Of a stretch of DNA of 64,000 bases, positions 19,707 to 29,763 are shown in pieces. The stretch's first letter is position 1. Each line of letters starts with the position of its first letter. The notes beneath the pieces are model-generated. The model searched no databases. It saw only the letters and a program-made list of their open reading frames with translations, and was not told the DNA's origin. Source of the DNA: Metapseudomonas resinovorans DSM 21078 (lineage in GTDB: Bacteria; Pseudomonadota; Gammaproteobacteria; Pseudomonadales; Pseudomonadaceae); assembly GCF_000423545.1 (NCBI RefSeq), contig NZ_AUIE01000028.1, positions 39,223-103,222 of the forward strand, in the 5' to 3' direction. The position numbers and the translations under genes are program-made.

Positions 19707-20636
19707 CTAGCGGGTCATCTTCTTCACGAAGACCACCACGAACAGCGCCATGGTGAAGCTGCCGACAAACGCCTCGAAAGCCGCCAATGGCCGCGACAGG
19801 CCCAGCGGCGCGATGTCGCCATAACCGAGGGTGGTGAAGGTCACCACGCTGAAGTACATGCAGGCCGCCAGCTCCATCAGGTTGGTCAGTACGTCCTGGT
19901 CCGGGGAGAAGGCCAGCCGCACGTCGCCGTGGTAGACGCCCACCAGAAAATAGAGCAGGGCGAAAATCAGCATGAAGCCCACCGAAAACAGCACCACCCG
20001 CAACGGCTGCTCGCCGTAACCGCAAAACAGATCGACCATCCACGAGAAAAAGCGATGCCCGGACCAGCGCGGCATCTGCAGCCGGCGCATGACCATCTCG
20101 CGATAAAAGAAGCGCCCCGCCTGCTCGAACAACCCGGCCTGCTCCAGATGGAGGCGCAGGTTGCGATAGACCTCTTCGGCCTGCTGCAACAGATCGAACA
20201 TCAGCTCCCGCTGCCCGGCCTTGCGTGCCGCACGCGCCTGACGTTCCTGCTGCACCTGCTCGCCCCACACCACGTTGTCCAGGCGTGCGCCGTCGAGCTT
20301 CACCCCCAGTAGATTGGCATCGCGCAGGTCCGCGCAATGCAGGTTGGCATCACGCAGGTCGGCCTTCATCAGAGAAGCGCCGCGCAAGTTGATCGCAAAC
20401 AGGTGCGCACCGCGCAGGTCGGCTCGGTAGAGATCGCTGCCGGACAAGTCATAGCCGACAGCGCTGCCACGGTGCACCAGATCGAGGCCAGCCAGCTGGC
20501 ACTTCTTCAGGCAAAAACCCCGCATCGGCGCGCCACTGCGTGCCCGCGCCTCGAGTGCCGGAGTGAGTTCGGGCGCGTCCGATTTGTCCTGCTTGGCATC
20601 CCGCCAGAAGTCGTCCTCAGGGGGGATGTCGAGCAT
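19707..20636 (-). CDS. Pentapeptide-repeat potassium-channel fusion
   Basis: A 309-aa protein in two parts. Residues about 35-135 are pentapeptide repeats of the A(D/N)LxX type (RADLRGAHL, MKADLRDANL, HCADLRDANLLGV), predicted to form a right-handed quadrilateral beta-helix. The C-terminal 120 residues hold two transmembrane helices around a pore loop with the selectivity filter TTLGYGD, as in two-helix potassium channels. The membrane part is preceded by a helical region with many Arg and Gln. Single-protein fusions of this kind are known but uncharacterised; the repeat domain may act as a cytoplasmic gate. Confidence 0.85.
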   Translation of the reverse strand: MLDIPPEDDFWRDAKQDKSDAPELTPALEARARSGAPMRGFCLKKCQLAGLDLVHRGSAVGYDLSGSDLYRADLRGAHLFAINLRGASLMKADLRDANLHCADLRDANLLGVKLDGARLDNVVWGEQVQQERQARAARKAGQRELMFDLLQQAEEVYRNLRLHLEQAGLFEQAGRFFYREMVMRRLQMPRWSGHRFFSWMVDLFCGYGEQPLRVVLFSVGFMLIFALLYFLVGVYHGDVRLAFSPDQDVLTNLMELAACMYFSVVTFTTLGYGDIAPLGLSRPLAAFEAFVGSFTMALFVVVFVKKMTR

Positions 20637-20729
20637 ATTGGCAAACCCGGGGTACGGATTTTCAGCCTAGCCCAAAGCCCCCGAAATCGCGCCGCATCAG
20701 CGGCGACACACTGTGGGGCCGATTTCAAT

Positions 20730-20856
20730 GGCTATGTCTGCATTGCCCGTAGGAGCTGGCTTGCCAGCGAATGGACCCGTTTCGCTGGCAAGCCAGCTCC
20801 TACAAGGCTCTTGGCCGGATGGTCAATTTCTCGCAACAGCTAACGCAGACATAGCC
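20730..20856. mobile_element. Short inverted-repeat element, copy A (MITE-like, carries a REP)
   Basis: The ends are perfect 12-bp inverted repeats, GGCTATGTCTGC and GCAGACATAGCC. The 3' half (GATGGTCAAT..CTCGCAACAGCTAACG) is shared with the copy at 46776-46870. This copy also contains a perfect-armed Pseudomonas REP palindrome at 20749-20803 (arms GTAGGAGCTGGCTTGCCAGC and its complement). It carries no coding capacity. The flanks (ATTTCAAT on the left, AATTCAAT on the right) belong to the REP-like element described at 6546-6641. Confidence 0.65.
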
Positions 20857-20914
20857 AATTCAATCGCCAAGGGCGGCGCAGTTGCCCCAAGGCCCCATAC
20901 ATACAGTCAGCAGT

Positions 20915-21829
<915 letters not shown>

Positions 21830-21960
21830 GGTGTGTCCTTGCAGAGGGGAAACGGGGCGCCTTGGTTCGGCGAAGGCGCACTACAGACAAAAACGCCCCG
21901 CCGGTCAACCCGGCGGCGCTTTTCTGCCAGTCGGTTCACGCCTGACGCTGACGATGCCGA

Positions 21961-22023
21961 GCCGTACTGGCCACAACTGGTGTCCTGATAGACATTGCCG
22001 TCGTTCATCACCACCGACACGTA
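21961..22023 (-). pseudogene. Relic fragment of the lipoprotein gene at 24922-25521
   Basis: These 63 bp differ at only four positions from 25354-25416. On the minus strand they encode YVSVVMNDGNVYQDTSCGQYG, the equivalent of YVSVVVNDGYVYQDTSCGQYG in the intact lipoprotein. The similarity stops abruptly on both sides and no start codon or signal peptide is linked to it. It is best read as the remnant of a second copy left by a rearrangement that brought in the 22-26 kb segment. Confidence 0.8.
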
Positions 22024-22099
22024 AGCGACGCGACTGAACAACACTCAGAAATTTCCCAAACGCTCTCCGGCGACTTGTTCGCTCCCCTCCCCCTCCCTA

Positions 22100-22210
22100 A
22101 CGTGCCCGGGTCGCGGCCGAGCCCGCGACCGGGTTTAGCGACCTGAAGCAAACGGCGCGATAGCGCCTACGGCGCATACGAGAAACGGCGGACGTTTCTG
22201 GTAGGCACCG
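22100..22210 (+). ncRNA. C4-like antisense RNA candidate upstream of Bro-N gene
   Basis: An outer stem (GTGCC 22102-22106 with GGCAC 22204-22208) encloses three hairpins: GTCGCGG/CCGCGAC, GGCGC-GATA-GCGCC and GAAACG/CGTTTC. The single-stranded joint holds TTAGCGA (22135-22141) and GCAAAC (22148-22153). Both are complementary to downstream leader segments TCGCTAA (22297-22303) and GTTTGC (22286-22291). This is the architecture I recall for phage P1-type C4 RNAs, which control antirepressor translation. Ends of the transcript are estimates. Confidence 0.6.
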
Positions 22211-22285
22211 GCTCGCATGCAGTTATCCAGGCTGCATCACACAATGGCGGATCGCGTGGGGAGACCCCTGCGGTCTGCCGGCCCC

Positions 22286-22367
22286 GTTTGCCCGGTTCGC
22301 TAACCCCGCGCGATTCGCCACCCTTCGCTTAGCGACGGAGGGCGGCGGACTTAACCCGCAAACGGAG
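22286..22367 (+). promoter_or_regulatory. Leader switch controlling the Bro-N gene
   Basis: GTTTGC (22286-22291) and TCGCTAA (22297-22303) can pair either with the C4-like RNA or with a second sense copy just before the gene: TTAGCGA (22329-22335) and GCAAAC (22358-22363). The latter directly abuts the Shine-Dalgarno GGAG (22364-22367). Pairing within the leader would hide or expose the ribosome site. Confidence 0.55.
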
Positions 22368-22374
22368 CAACGCC

Positions 22375-22824
22375 ATGCATGACGCATCCATCCCCACCTT
22401 CTTCACCCGTCACAACCGCCCCCTGCGCGGCGTGATGATCGACAATCAACCCTGGTTCTCCGCCTACGACTTCGCCCGCCTGCTTGGCCTGCATCACCCG
22501 CAATCCCTGCATCGCCGCTTGCGGCCCTTCGAGGCACGCCGGGTCCCCATCCGCTACGCCAACGGCCATGAAGAAGAAATCCACGTCATCAACGAAGCCG
22601 GCCTCTACAAGGCCCTGATCCGCTTCGGCCACCCCGAATGCCAGCAACTGGATGAATGGCTCACCCGCGAAGTCATCCCCACCCTGCGCGACCAGCACGC
22701 CGAAGGCTACTTCCACCCCCGGCGGGTGCTGATGACCTGGCAAGCCCGGCGGCTGATGCTGCTGGAGTGGCAGGGCGAACTCTGGATGCCATGGGAGCAG
22801 GCACCGCGCTACGAAATGCCCTGA
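22375..22824 (+). CDS. Bro-N domain phage antirepressor-like protein
   Basis: A 149-aa protein consisting almost entirely of a Bro-N (BRO family N-terminal) DNA-binding domain: FFTRHNRPLRGVMIDNQPWFSAYDFARLLG at the start, then VINEAGLYKALIRFGHPE and EWLTREVIPTLRDQ. This is the N-terminal half of phage antirepressors; the C-terminal domain is absent. GGAG lies 7 nt before the ATG. No other phage gene is adjacent, so it is a stand-alone prophage relic that keeps its RNA-based control region (22100-22367). Confidence 0.85.
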   Translation: MHDASIPTFFTRHNRPLRGVMIDNQPWFSAYDFARLLGLHHPQSLHRRLRPFEARRVPIRYANGHEEEIHVINEAGLYKALIRFGHPECQQLDEWLTREVIPTLRDQHAEGYFHPRRVLMTWQARRLMLLEWQGELWMPWEQAPRYEMP

Positions 22825-22921
22825 CGCCCCGCGTGTGGGTGCGGTTCGGCAGGTGACCAACCGGTCGGCGGTTTGTGGCCTGAGCGTGTTTGACCAGCCC
22901 GCCCGGCATGACTAGTACTGG

Positions 22922-22955
22922 CACCCGAGTCCCAATACGCAGTTGGACTCGGGTG
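22922..22955. other. Perfect 11-bp inverted repeat between Bro-N and esterase genes
   Basis: CACCCGAGTCC and GGACTCGGGTG with a 12-nt loop, 70 nt upstream of the esterase start. It lacks a T-tract. It could be a terminator stem for the Bro-N transcript or an operator/leader hairpin for the esterase. Confidence 0.45.
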
Positions 22956-23024
22956 GACACGCGGCGGGGGCAAACCCACGGAACGCACCCCGCCATTCCT
23001 GTGGCTCGAATCGAGATAACAACA

Positions 23025-24782
23025 ATGAATTCGATCGCAAAGCTGCGTTTCCCGGGCCGTCTGCTAGGCGGTTCCCTGCTCCTGCTTTCCTTCCTGGCCC
23101 CCGTCAGCCAGGCCGCCGACAACCAGTCCCTCACACGCTCGATCACCTCCCTGGGCGGCGCTCAGGTGCAGGGCGTGGCCGATGTCAATAACACTCAATC
23201 CTGGCGCGCCATTCCTTATGCGGCGCCGCCTGTGGGCGAGTTGCGCTGGAAGGCGCCGCGGGATCCCGCGACCTGGAACGGTGTGCGTCCTTCGGGCCAG
23301 TTCGCCAGCATTTGCCCGCAGCTGGGCAGCTTCTTCGGCGCACCCGACCCGGCCACCTTCGGCCAGCCAATAGGCTCGGAAGATTGCCTCTACCTCAACG
23401 TCTGGCGCCCGAAGAGCACGGAAAGCAACCTGCCCGTGCTGTTCTGGATTCACGGCGGCTCCAACCTCAAGGGCGCCAGCTCGGAACTGCTCTACAACGG
23501 CGCCAACTTCGCCCGCAATGCCAACGCCGTGGTGGTGACGGTGAACTACCGCCTCGGCAGCCTGGGCTGGCTGTACAACGCTGCCCTGCACGAAGGCAAC
23601 GCCAAGGACGACTCCGGCAACTACGTCACCCTGGACCTGATCAAAGGCCTGGAGTGGGTGCGCGACAACATCGCCCAGTTCGGCGGCAACCCCAACAGCG
23701 TCACCATCGCCGGACAGTCCGCCGGCTGCATCAACGCCTGGGGGCTGCTGCAATCGCCACTGGCAGATTCGCTGGTGGACCGCATGATCTGCATGTCGGG
23801 CCTGCCCAACGCCTATCCCAAGGCCCTGGGCGAGGTGCAATCCAACGGCATGATCGACGACCTGCTGATCGAGAAGGGCTATGCCAGCGACAAGCTGCAA
23901 GCCGCGGCCTTCCGGACAAGCCAGGGCCCGGCCTGGGTGCGCAGCTTCCTACGAGGGCTGCCGGCGGCCGACATCGTGCGCCACACGCCAACGCCCGTGG
24001 TGATGGGGCACTTCACCGACGGCCACGTGATCCCCTGGGCTGGCTACGTTGACCTCATCGCTGGCGGTTACCACAAGGTGCCAATGATCCTCGGCACCAC
24101 CAAGGACGAAGGCACCTACTTCGCCGGCGAACTGCTCAGCTACTACAAGCCCGACCACGCGCAGATGTGGGACATGGTCAACAACCAGAACCCCGCCAGC
24201 CTCGCCATCACCGACATCGTCAAGCCGGAGCTCTACTCCACCTACCGCCCGGTGCACCGCGCCCTGAGCCTGGGCGTGGACCTGACGGTGGACAACATCT
24301 GCCGCTACCTGCGGCTACTGCAAGGCAGCATCTACCGCTACAACTTCGACTGGGACGACTCGCCAGCACCCTGGCAAGAAGCCTTCGGCGCCGTGCACGG
24401 CATGGACCTACCCTTCCTCTTCGGCAACTTCCCCGTGGCACCGCAACAGGACCTGCTGCGCTTCATCAGCACCAGCAGCAACCAGAGCCAACGCACCGCC
24501 CTATCCAACAAGTTCACCCAGTACGCGTCCCAGTTCATGCGCACCGGCAACCCGAACAAGGCCTTCGACGGCCTGCCCGAGTGGTACGACTGGTCGAACT
24601 TCTGGGTCTTCCAGAAGCGCCTGATCCTCGATAACACGGTGAAAACCAGCTCACACGACGTCTGGCTATCGGACGTGAACAGCGCGCTCGATCAACTCGG
24701 CACGGACGACCGACAGAAGGTGCTGGATGTGATGACGGGACAGCAGGTGCAGCTGGAGGATGCGGGGGTGGCCTACCAGTAA
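23025..24782 (+). CDS. Secreted type-B carboxylesterase
   Basis: A 585-aa alpha/beta hydrolase of the carboxylesterase/lipase (COesterase) family with a signal peptide of about 30 residues (ending SQA). The nucleophile is Ser232 in IAGQSAG, the oxyanion-hole segment is FWIHGGSN (about 140-147), the acidic residue lies in GTTKDEGTYF and the histidine in FGAVHGMDLPFLFG. The start at 23025 is chosen because it begins the signal peptide; the frame is open upstream from 22890. A strong terminator follows at 24804-24841. Natural substrate unknown; esters of moderate chain length are typical. Confidence 0.9.
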   Translation: MNSIAKLRFPGRLLGGSLLLLSFLAPVSQAADNQSLTRSITSLGGAQVQGVADVNNTQSWRAIPYAAPPVGELRWKAPRDPATWNGVRPSGQFASICPQLGSFFGAPDPATFGQPIGSEDCLYLNVWRPKSTESNLPVLFWIHGGSNLKGASSELLYNGANFARNANAVVVTVNYRLGSLGWLYNAALHEGNAKDDSGNYVTLDLIKGLEWVRDNIAQFGGNPNSVTIAGQSAGCINAWGLLQSPLADSLVDRMICMSGLPNAYPKALGEVQSNGMIDDLLIEKGYASDKLQAAAFRTSQGPAWVRSFLRGLPAADIVRHTPTPVVMGHFTDGHVIPWAGYVDLIAGGYHKVPMILGTTKDEGTYFAGELLSYYKPDHAQMWDMVNNQNPASLAITDIVKPELYSTYRPVHRALSLGVDLTVDNICRYLRLLQGSIYRYNFDWDDSPAPWQEAFGAVHGMDLPFLFGNFPVAPQQDLLRFISTSSNQSQRTALSNKFTQYASQFMRTGNPNKAFDGLPEWYDWSNFWVFQKRLILDNTVKTSSHDVWLSDVNSALDQLGTDDRQKVLDVMTGQQVQLEDAGVAYQ

Positions 24783-24803
24783 TCCATAAAAAAGACGCCC
24801 AAC

Positions 24804-24841
24804 AAAAAGCCCCCGCTGGATCGGTCCGGCGGGGGCTTTTT
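24804..24841 (+). terminator. Rho-independent terminator after the esterase gene
   Basis: AAAAAGCCCCCGC pairs with GCGGGGGCTTTTT around a short loop (a G-C-rich stem flanked by A- and T-runs), so it can work in both directions. It also lies 80 bp beyond the lipoprotein gene that ends at 24922. Confidence 0.9.
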
Positions 24842-24921
24842 AGCCCTAAGTAAGCGCCATACAAATCTGTCCTCTTATCCCAGCCCGCCTTTTCCCATGT
24901 CGTCGCGCTCCTTGCCGGTTC

Positions 24922-25521
24922 TTACAAGGCTGCGCTGGACGGTTCGGCCTTTACCCTGGCGTTCAGGGCTCCGTCCTTCTCCAGATCATGGAGGAAGTTG
25001 TCGACGATCGACTTGATGGCGTTGTGCTTGGCGCTCTGCACCTGGATGAACAGGAAAGCTAACTCGTTCGAGTCACGGCGATAGGTATATTCCTTGACCA
25101 GATCGTTCCCATCCATCAGAGAAAACTTCGCCTGGTAACGGTAGTCGTAAGGCATGGGCAACAGGAACAGCGTTGCGGCCCCTAGCATCAACTTCCCGAA
25201 GTCCACGCCCGCATTGCCCAGGCTCTCCCGCTCGAAGCTGACAACCAGCTTGTGCTGCGCCAGTCCATTGTTGATATCCACCCGTTCAAACTTCCCCGAC
25301 TCGCGCAGTCTGTTCAGCACATACAGGTGCGACTCGTCGGTGTAGGTACTGCAGCCGTACTGGCCACAACTGGTGTCCTGATAGACATAGCCGTCGTTCA
25401 CTACAACCGACACGTAGGGGTATTCCTGCCCGTCCTTGTAGTCGTACGACTGGAACTTGTTAGGGGCAGCACATCCGGCCAGAAGGGCCAGTGCAAGCAC
25501 GAGCAGGTAGTTTCGTTTCAT
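24922..25521 (-). CDS. Putative lipoprotein of unknown function
   Basis: A 199-aa protein with a lipoprotein signal (LVLALALLAGC, Cys19) and no family I can name. The region YVSVVVNDGYVYQDTSCGQYG is duplicated as a relic at 21961-22023. A hydrophobic stretch (FGKLMLGAATLFLLPMP) lies near the middle. Its ATG shares bases with the stop of the truncated TpsB-like frame (ATGA, 25518-25521), so the two may be translated together. An in-frame ATG six codons upstream (25539) is a possible alternative start. Confidence 0.75.
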   Translation of the reverse strand: MKRNYLLVLALALLAGCAAPNKFQSYDYKDGQEYPYVSVVVNDGYVYQDTSCGQYGCSTYTDESHLYVLNRLRESGKFERVDINNGLAQHKLVVSFERESLGNAGVDFGKLMLGAATLFLLPMPYDYRYQAKFSLMDGNDLVKEYTYRRDSNELAFLFIQVQSAKHNAIKSIVDNFLHDLEKDGALNARVKAEPSSAAL

Positions 25522-25850
25522 TTGTCGATTTTGCTCCATGGATTGATGGCTGTAGCTGTAACTGAAGACCCACCAACCATGGGGCAGGCTATAGAACACG
25601 CTTTTTTCAGGTCGATGCGGCGTATTTCGAAGCAGCGGCCCTCTTCGACTGGGGCGGGCGGCGCGGCTTCCACAGCTTTGCCTGGAAGCTGTTGCAGTTC
25701 CTCCAGCCGCTTCTGCTGCTCCTGCAGCAGGCGCTCCTGGCGGTCGCGGATCAGGTCGCGATCGCCGGGGGACACATCGGCGCTGGCCAGGCAGTGGGCG
25801 CCGACCATGAACAGACTGAGTACTACGACATCCAATTTCAGGGGACGCAC
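25518..25850 (-). pseudogene. Truncated two-partner-secretion transporter (TpsB/CdiB-like) N-terminus
   Basis: A 110-codon frame. It starts with a signal peptide (LSLFMVGAHCLASA), then PGDRDLIRDRQERLLQEQQKRLEELQQLPG and CFEIRRIDL, which is the typical N-terminal helix and first POTRA strand of FhaC/ShlB/CdiB outer-membrane transporters. Homology ends after IDL and the frame closes 35 residues later, so the other POTRA and the beta-barrel are missing. It is a remnant of a two-partner secretion or contact-inhibition locus. Confidence 0.7.
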
Positions 25851-26093
25851 GCTGGGCAGTTCCTTGGCAATGGGCCGGGAATGGAAAGGGCGCCATTGAA
25901 AACAACTGAGCCGGTGCGGTATGCCAGCGAACCCTGATCAGGTCGCTGGAAATTTCCTGATTGACTGTATGAAGCCCTGAACAGGGCCTCGGCATGTCTG
26001 ACCCGCACCCCTGACGGGTGCGCACGACGCGAGACGGCACGAAGCGAGTGCATGAAGACTGAAACGAGCAGAGGGCCGCCCTAGCCCCAAACG

Positions 26094-26130
26094 AAAACGC
26101 CCCCGCAGGCAGGGCCGGCGGGGGCGTTTT
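26094..26130 (-). terminator. Rho-independent terminator of typA
   Basis: AAAACGCCCCCGC and the complementary GCGGGGGCGTTTT form a long G-C stem with A/T flanks 16 bp past the typA stop codon. On the minus strand it ends in a T-run. Confidence 0.9.
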
Positions 26131-26145
26131 CAGCAGCGGGTCGAG

Positions 26146-27963
26146 TTAGACCTTGGTGCGCTCGTAGCGCTTGCGGTCGTTCTCGTTCAGCATTTTCTTG
26201 CGCAGGCGGATGGACTTCGGCGTCACTTCCACCAACTCGTCGTCGGCGATGAATTCCAGCGCCTGTTCCAGGGTGAACTTGATCGGCGGAACCAGGGCAA
26301 TGACCTCGTCCTTGCCGGAAGCGCGCATGTTGTCGAGCTTCTTGCCCTTGGTGGGGTTGATCACCAGGTCGTTGTCACGGCTGTTGATGCCGCACAGTTG
26401 GCCTTCGTAGATCTCGTCGCCCGGGGCGAGGAACAGCTTGCCGCGGCTCTGCAGGGTTTCCAGCGAGTAGGTCAGTGCGGTGCCGGTGGCCATGGAGACC
26501 AGTACGCCGTTCTGACGGTTGCTGACTTCGCCGGCCTTGATCGGGCCGTAGTGGCTGAAGGTCGAGGTCAGGATGCCGGTACCCGAGGTCAGGGTCAGGA
26601 AGTTGTTACGGAAGCCGATCAGGCCACGCGCCGGGATGGTGTATTCCAGGCGAACGCGGCCCTTGCCGTCGGGGATCATGTTGGTCAGATCGCCTTTGCG
26701 AAGGCCCATCTGCTCCATCACGGAGCCCTGGTGCTGCTCTTCGATGTCGATGGTGACGTTCTCGTAGGGCTCCTGCTTCTCGCCGTCCTTCTCGATGATC
26801 ACCACTTCCGGACGGCCGACGGCCATCTCGAAGCCTTCGCGGCGCATGGTTTCGATCAGTACGGAGAGGTGCAGCTCGCCACGGCCGGAGACCTTGAACT
26901 TCTCGGCGGATTCGCCGGCTTCAACGCGCAGGGCCACGTTGTGCAGCAGTTCCTTGTCCAGACGGTCCTTGATGTTGCGGCTGGTGACGAACTTGCCTTC
27001 CTTGCCGGCGAACGGCGAGTCGTTGACCTGGAAGGTCATGCTCACGGTCGGCTGGTCAACGGTCAGCGGCGGACGCGCTTCGACGTTCTGCGGGTCGCAC
27101 AGGGTGTCGGAGATGAACAGCTCTTCCATGCCGCTGACGCAAACGATGTCACCGGCTTCGGCTTCAGCCACTTCTACGCGCTGCAGGCCGGAGTGGCCCA
27201 TGATCTTCAGGATACGGCCGTTGCGCTTGGTGCCGTCGTCGCTGATGGCGACTACCTGGGTGTTGGACTTGATGCGGCCACGGGCGATGCGGCCGATGCC
27301 GATCACGCCGAGGAAGCTGTTGTAGTCCAGCTGGGAAATCTGCATCTGGAACGGGCCGTCGACGTCTACGTCCGGTACCGGCACGTGGTCGATGATGGCC
27401 TGGAACAGGGCGTCCATGTTGTCGTCCATCTTCTCGTGGTCCATGCCGGCGATGCCGTTCAGGGCACTGGCGTAGACGATCGGGAAGTCCAGCTGCTCGT
27501 CGGTGGCGCCGAGGTTATCGAACAGGTCGAAGATCTGGTCAATGACCCAGTCAGGACGCGCGCCCGGACGGTCGATCTTGTTCACCACCACGATCGGACG
27601 CAGGCCGGCCTTGAACGCCTTCTGGGTCACGAAGCGGGTCTGCGGCATGGGGCCGTCCTGGGCGTCGACCACCAGCAGTACGGAGTCGACCATGGACATC
27701 ACGCGCTCAACCTCACCGCCGAAGTCGGCGTGGCCGGGGGTGTCAACGATGTTGATGTTGTAGCCGTTCCACTTGATGGCGGTGTTCTTCGCCAGGATGG
27801 TAATGCCGCGCTCTTTTTCCTGGTCGTTGGAGTCCATCACGCGCTCGCTTTCCGCTTCTTTGCGGTCGAGGGTGCCGGACAGCTTCAGGAGCTTGTCCAC
27901 CAGGGTGGTCTTGCCATGGTCGACGTGGGCGATGATGGCGATGTTGCGGAGTTTTTCGATCAC
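26146..27963 (-). CDS. typA: Translational GTPase TypA/BipA
   Basis: A 605-aa ribosome-associated GTPase of the translation-factor family. G1 is AHVDHGKTT (about residues 12-20), G3 is DTPGHADF and G4 is NKID; the EF-G-like domains and the TypA-specific C-terminal region ([26 protein letters not shown]) follow. It supports ribosome assembly and stress adaptation at low temperature and, in pseudomonads, virulence traits. The gene is monocistronic with its own terminator. Confidence 0.97.
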   Translation of the reverse strand: MIEKLRNIAIIAHVDHGKTTLVDKLLKLSGTLDRKEAESERVMDSNDQEKERGITILAKNTAIKWNGYNINIVDTPGHADFGGEVERVMSMVDSVLLVVDAQDGPMPQTRFVTQKAFKAGLRPIVVVNKIDRPGARPDWVIDQIFDLFDNLGATDEQLDFPIVYASALNGIAGMDHEKMDDNMDALFQAIIDHVPVPDVDVDGPFQMQISQLDYNSFLGVIGIGRIARGRIKSNTQVVAISDDGTKRNGRILKIMGHSGLQRVEVAEAEAGDIVCVSGMEELFISDTLCDPQNVEARPPLTVDQPTVSMTFQVNDSPFAGKEGKFVTSRNIKDRLDKELLHNVALRVEAGESAEKFKVSGRGELHLSVLIETMRREGFEMAVGRPEVVIIEKDGEKQEPYENVTIDIEEQHQGSVMEQMGLRKGDLTNMIPDGKGRVRLEYTIPARGLIGFRNNFLTLTSGTGILTSTFSHYGPIKAGEVSNRQNGVLVSMATGTALTYSLETLQSRGKLFLAPGDEIYEGQLCGINSRDNDLVINPTKGKKLDNMRASGKDEVIALVPPIKFTLEQALEFIADDELVEVTPKSIRLRKKMLNENDRKRYERTKV

Positions 27964-28092
27964 GTTTGTATCTCGATCAGTGGATTCGGTGTGCCGCGAA
28001 GTCTAAGCGGCTGATATGAACTAACGGCGTATCAGGCGGCCCGATGGTCGGGAGGGCGATGGCGGATGCTGCCGCCAAACAGCCCGGGCTGT

Positions 28093-29547
28093 TTAGGCCG
28101 GGCGATAAACGCGCACATTGGCGTGTCCCTCGCTGAGCAGGTGATGGGCATGCAGACGACTCATCACACCCTTGTCGCAATACAGGAGGTACTGGCGGTT
28201 GGCGTCCAGTTCCTTGAAGCGGTTGTTGATCGCATAGAACGGCAGGGGCTGCACTTCGATGCCAGGCAGCTCCAGCGGATCGTCTTCCTGGGCATCGGGG
28301 TGGCGGATGTCGAGGACGATCTGCCCTGGCAGCACTTCACGCACTTCTTCCACGGCCACGTCCTGGCCAAGCTCGTCGATCACCCGGTCGATGGGCACCA
28401 GGCGCGCACGTTCCAGGGCGCGCTCGAGGATGGCCATGTCGAACTGCGCTTCTTCGTATTCGATACGGCTGGCCTTGGCCTTGGTCGTCGGGTTCACCGA
28501 GATCACGCCGCAGTATTCGGGCATGTGCTTGGCGAACTCGGCGGTGCCGATGCGGTTGGCGGTGTCGATGATGTCCTGTTTGTGGCTGGCGATCAGCGGG
28601 CGCAGCACCAGCATGTCGGTGGCCGAGTCGATCACCGAGAGGTTCGGCAGGGTCTGGCTGGATACCTGGGAAATGGCTTCACCGGTGACCAGCGCGTCCA
28701 GGGTCAGCTTGCGCGCCATGTGGGTGGACGCGCGCAGCATCATGCGCTTGAGCACGACGCCCATCTGGCTGTTGTCGACCTTGCTGAGGATTTCGCCGAC
28801 CACTTCCTCGAAGGGCACGCTGATGAACAGCACGCGCTGGGAACGGCCGAATTTTTCCCACAGGTAGTGGGCCACTTCCATCACGCCCAGTTCGTGGGCA
28901 CGGCCGCCGAGGTTGAAGAAGCAGAAGTGGGTCATCAGGCCGCGGCGCATCATCTGGTACGCGGCGACGGTGGAGTCGAAACCGCCGGACATCAGCACCA
29001 GGGTCTGCTCCAGCGAGCCCAGCGGGTAGCCGCCGATGCCGTCGTGCTGGTGGTGGATGACGAACAGGCGCTGGTCGCGCACTTCCATCCGCACTTCCAC
29101 TTCCGGGTTCTTCAGGGAGATGCCGGCCGCGTTGCACTCCTGGCGCAGGCGGCTGCCGACGTGGCGCTCCAGCTCCATGGAAGTGAACTCATGCTTGCCC
29201 GCACGTTTGCAGCGCACGGCGAAGATCTTGCCGGGAATCAGGTCGGCGTAGTGCAGCTTGCACTTCTCCAGCACATCGTCGAAGTCGCCCAGCGGGTACT
29301 CGTGCACTTCAAGGAAGTGGGTGATGCCGGGGACGCACGTCAGCCGCTCGATCATTTCGCGCAGGAGCTTCGGCTCGGTCTGGCGAGTCTGGACTTCAAG
29401 GTTGTCCCAAACGCCGGTCACCTCGAGCTCCGGGTCCAGGTCTTTCAGGACCGCGCGGATGTTCTTCGAGAGCTGGCGGATGAAATGCTTGCGCACCGGC
29501 CGGCTCTTGATGGTGATTTCCGGGAAGACTTTGACGATGAGTTTCAT
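28093..29547 (-). CDS. thiI: tRNA 4-thiouridine synthase ThiI with rhodanese domain
   Basis: A 484-aa enzyme that transfers sulfur to tRNA U8 and, in many bacteria, to the thiazole of thiamine. The order is ferredoxin-like domain, THUMP domain (about 60-165), PP-loop ATPase ([19 protein letters not shown]) and a C-terminal rhodanese domain with the persulfide-carrying Cys457 in [11 protein letters not shown] took the ATG at 29547 ([10 protein letters not shown]) because the upstream in-frame extension is not ThiI-like. It is divergent from glnA. A palindrome overlaps the stop codon (28077-28094). Confidence 0.95.
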   Translation of the reverse strand: MKLIVKVFPEITIKSRPVRKHFIRQLSKNIRAVLKDLDPELEVTGVWDNLEVQTRQTEPKLLREMIERLTCVPGITHFLEVHEYPLGDFDDVLEKCKLHYADLIPGKIFAVRCKRAGKHEFTSMELERHVGSRLRQECNAAGISLKNPEVEVRMEVRDQRLFVIHHQHDGIGGYPLGSLEQTLVLMSGGFDSTVAAYQMMRRGLMTHFCFFNLGGRAHELGVMEVAHYLWEKFGRSQRVLFISVPFEEVVGEILSKVDNSQMGVVLKRMMLRASTHMARKLTLDALVTGEAISQVSSQTLPNLSVIDSATDMLVLRPLIASHKQDIIDTANRIGTAEFAKHMPEYCGVISVNPTTKAKASRIEYEEAQFDMAILERALERARLVPIDRVIDELGQDVAVEEVREVLPGQIVLDIRHPDAQEDDPLELPGIEVQPLPFYAINNRFKELDANRQYLLYCDKGVMSRLHAHHLLSEGHANVRVYRPA

Positions 29548-29643
29548 GAAAAACAGCGCGAGGGCAGCGGCCGAAAAAGAGGGGCGCGGATTATAGCGGA
29601 AATTGTTCAAGCTTTGACCAAAATCATTCAGCAAAGCTCGCAA

Positions 29644-29660
29644 CGCACCAAAATGGAACA
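29644..29660 (+). promoter_or_regulatory. NtrC-type enhancer site of glnA
   Basis: CGCACCAAAATGGAACA matches the NtrC consensus GCACC-N5-GGTGC with two mismatches in the right arm, about 105 bp upstream of the sigma-54 promoter. A second, weaker half-site (GCACCATGGC) begins at about 29664. Spacing suits DNA-looping activation. Confidence 0.65.
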
Positions 29661-29763
29661 CGCGCACCATGGCAGGCACAAAAACAGTGCGCAAAACTGT
29701 GCACAATCGGAGCGAAGCCCCCGCCAGCCGTGAGTTTTGGGGCCCTTGCCCATTCCAGGGCAC

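Noticed and set aside
26398..29733. Plus-strand frames opposite typA and thiI
   Set aside because: Both mirror highly conserved genes and lack ribosome-binding sites; pure codon-bias artefacts.
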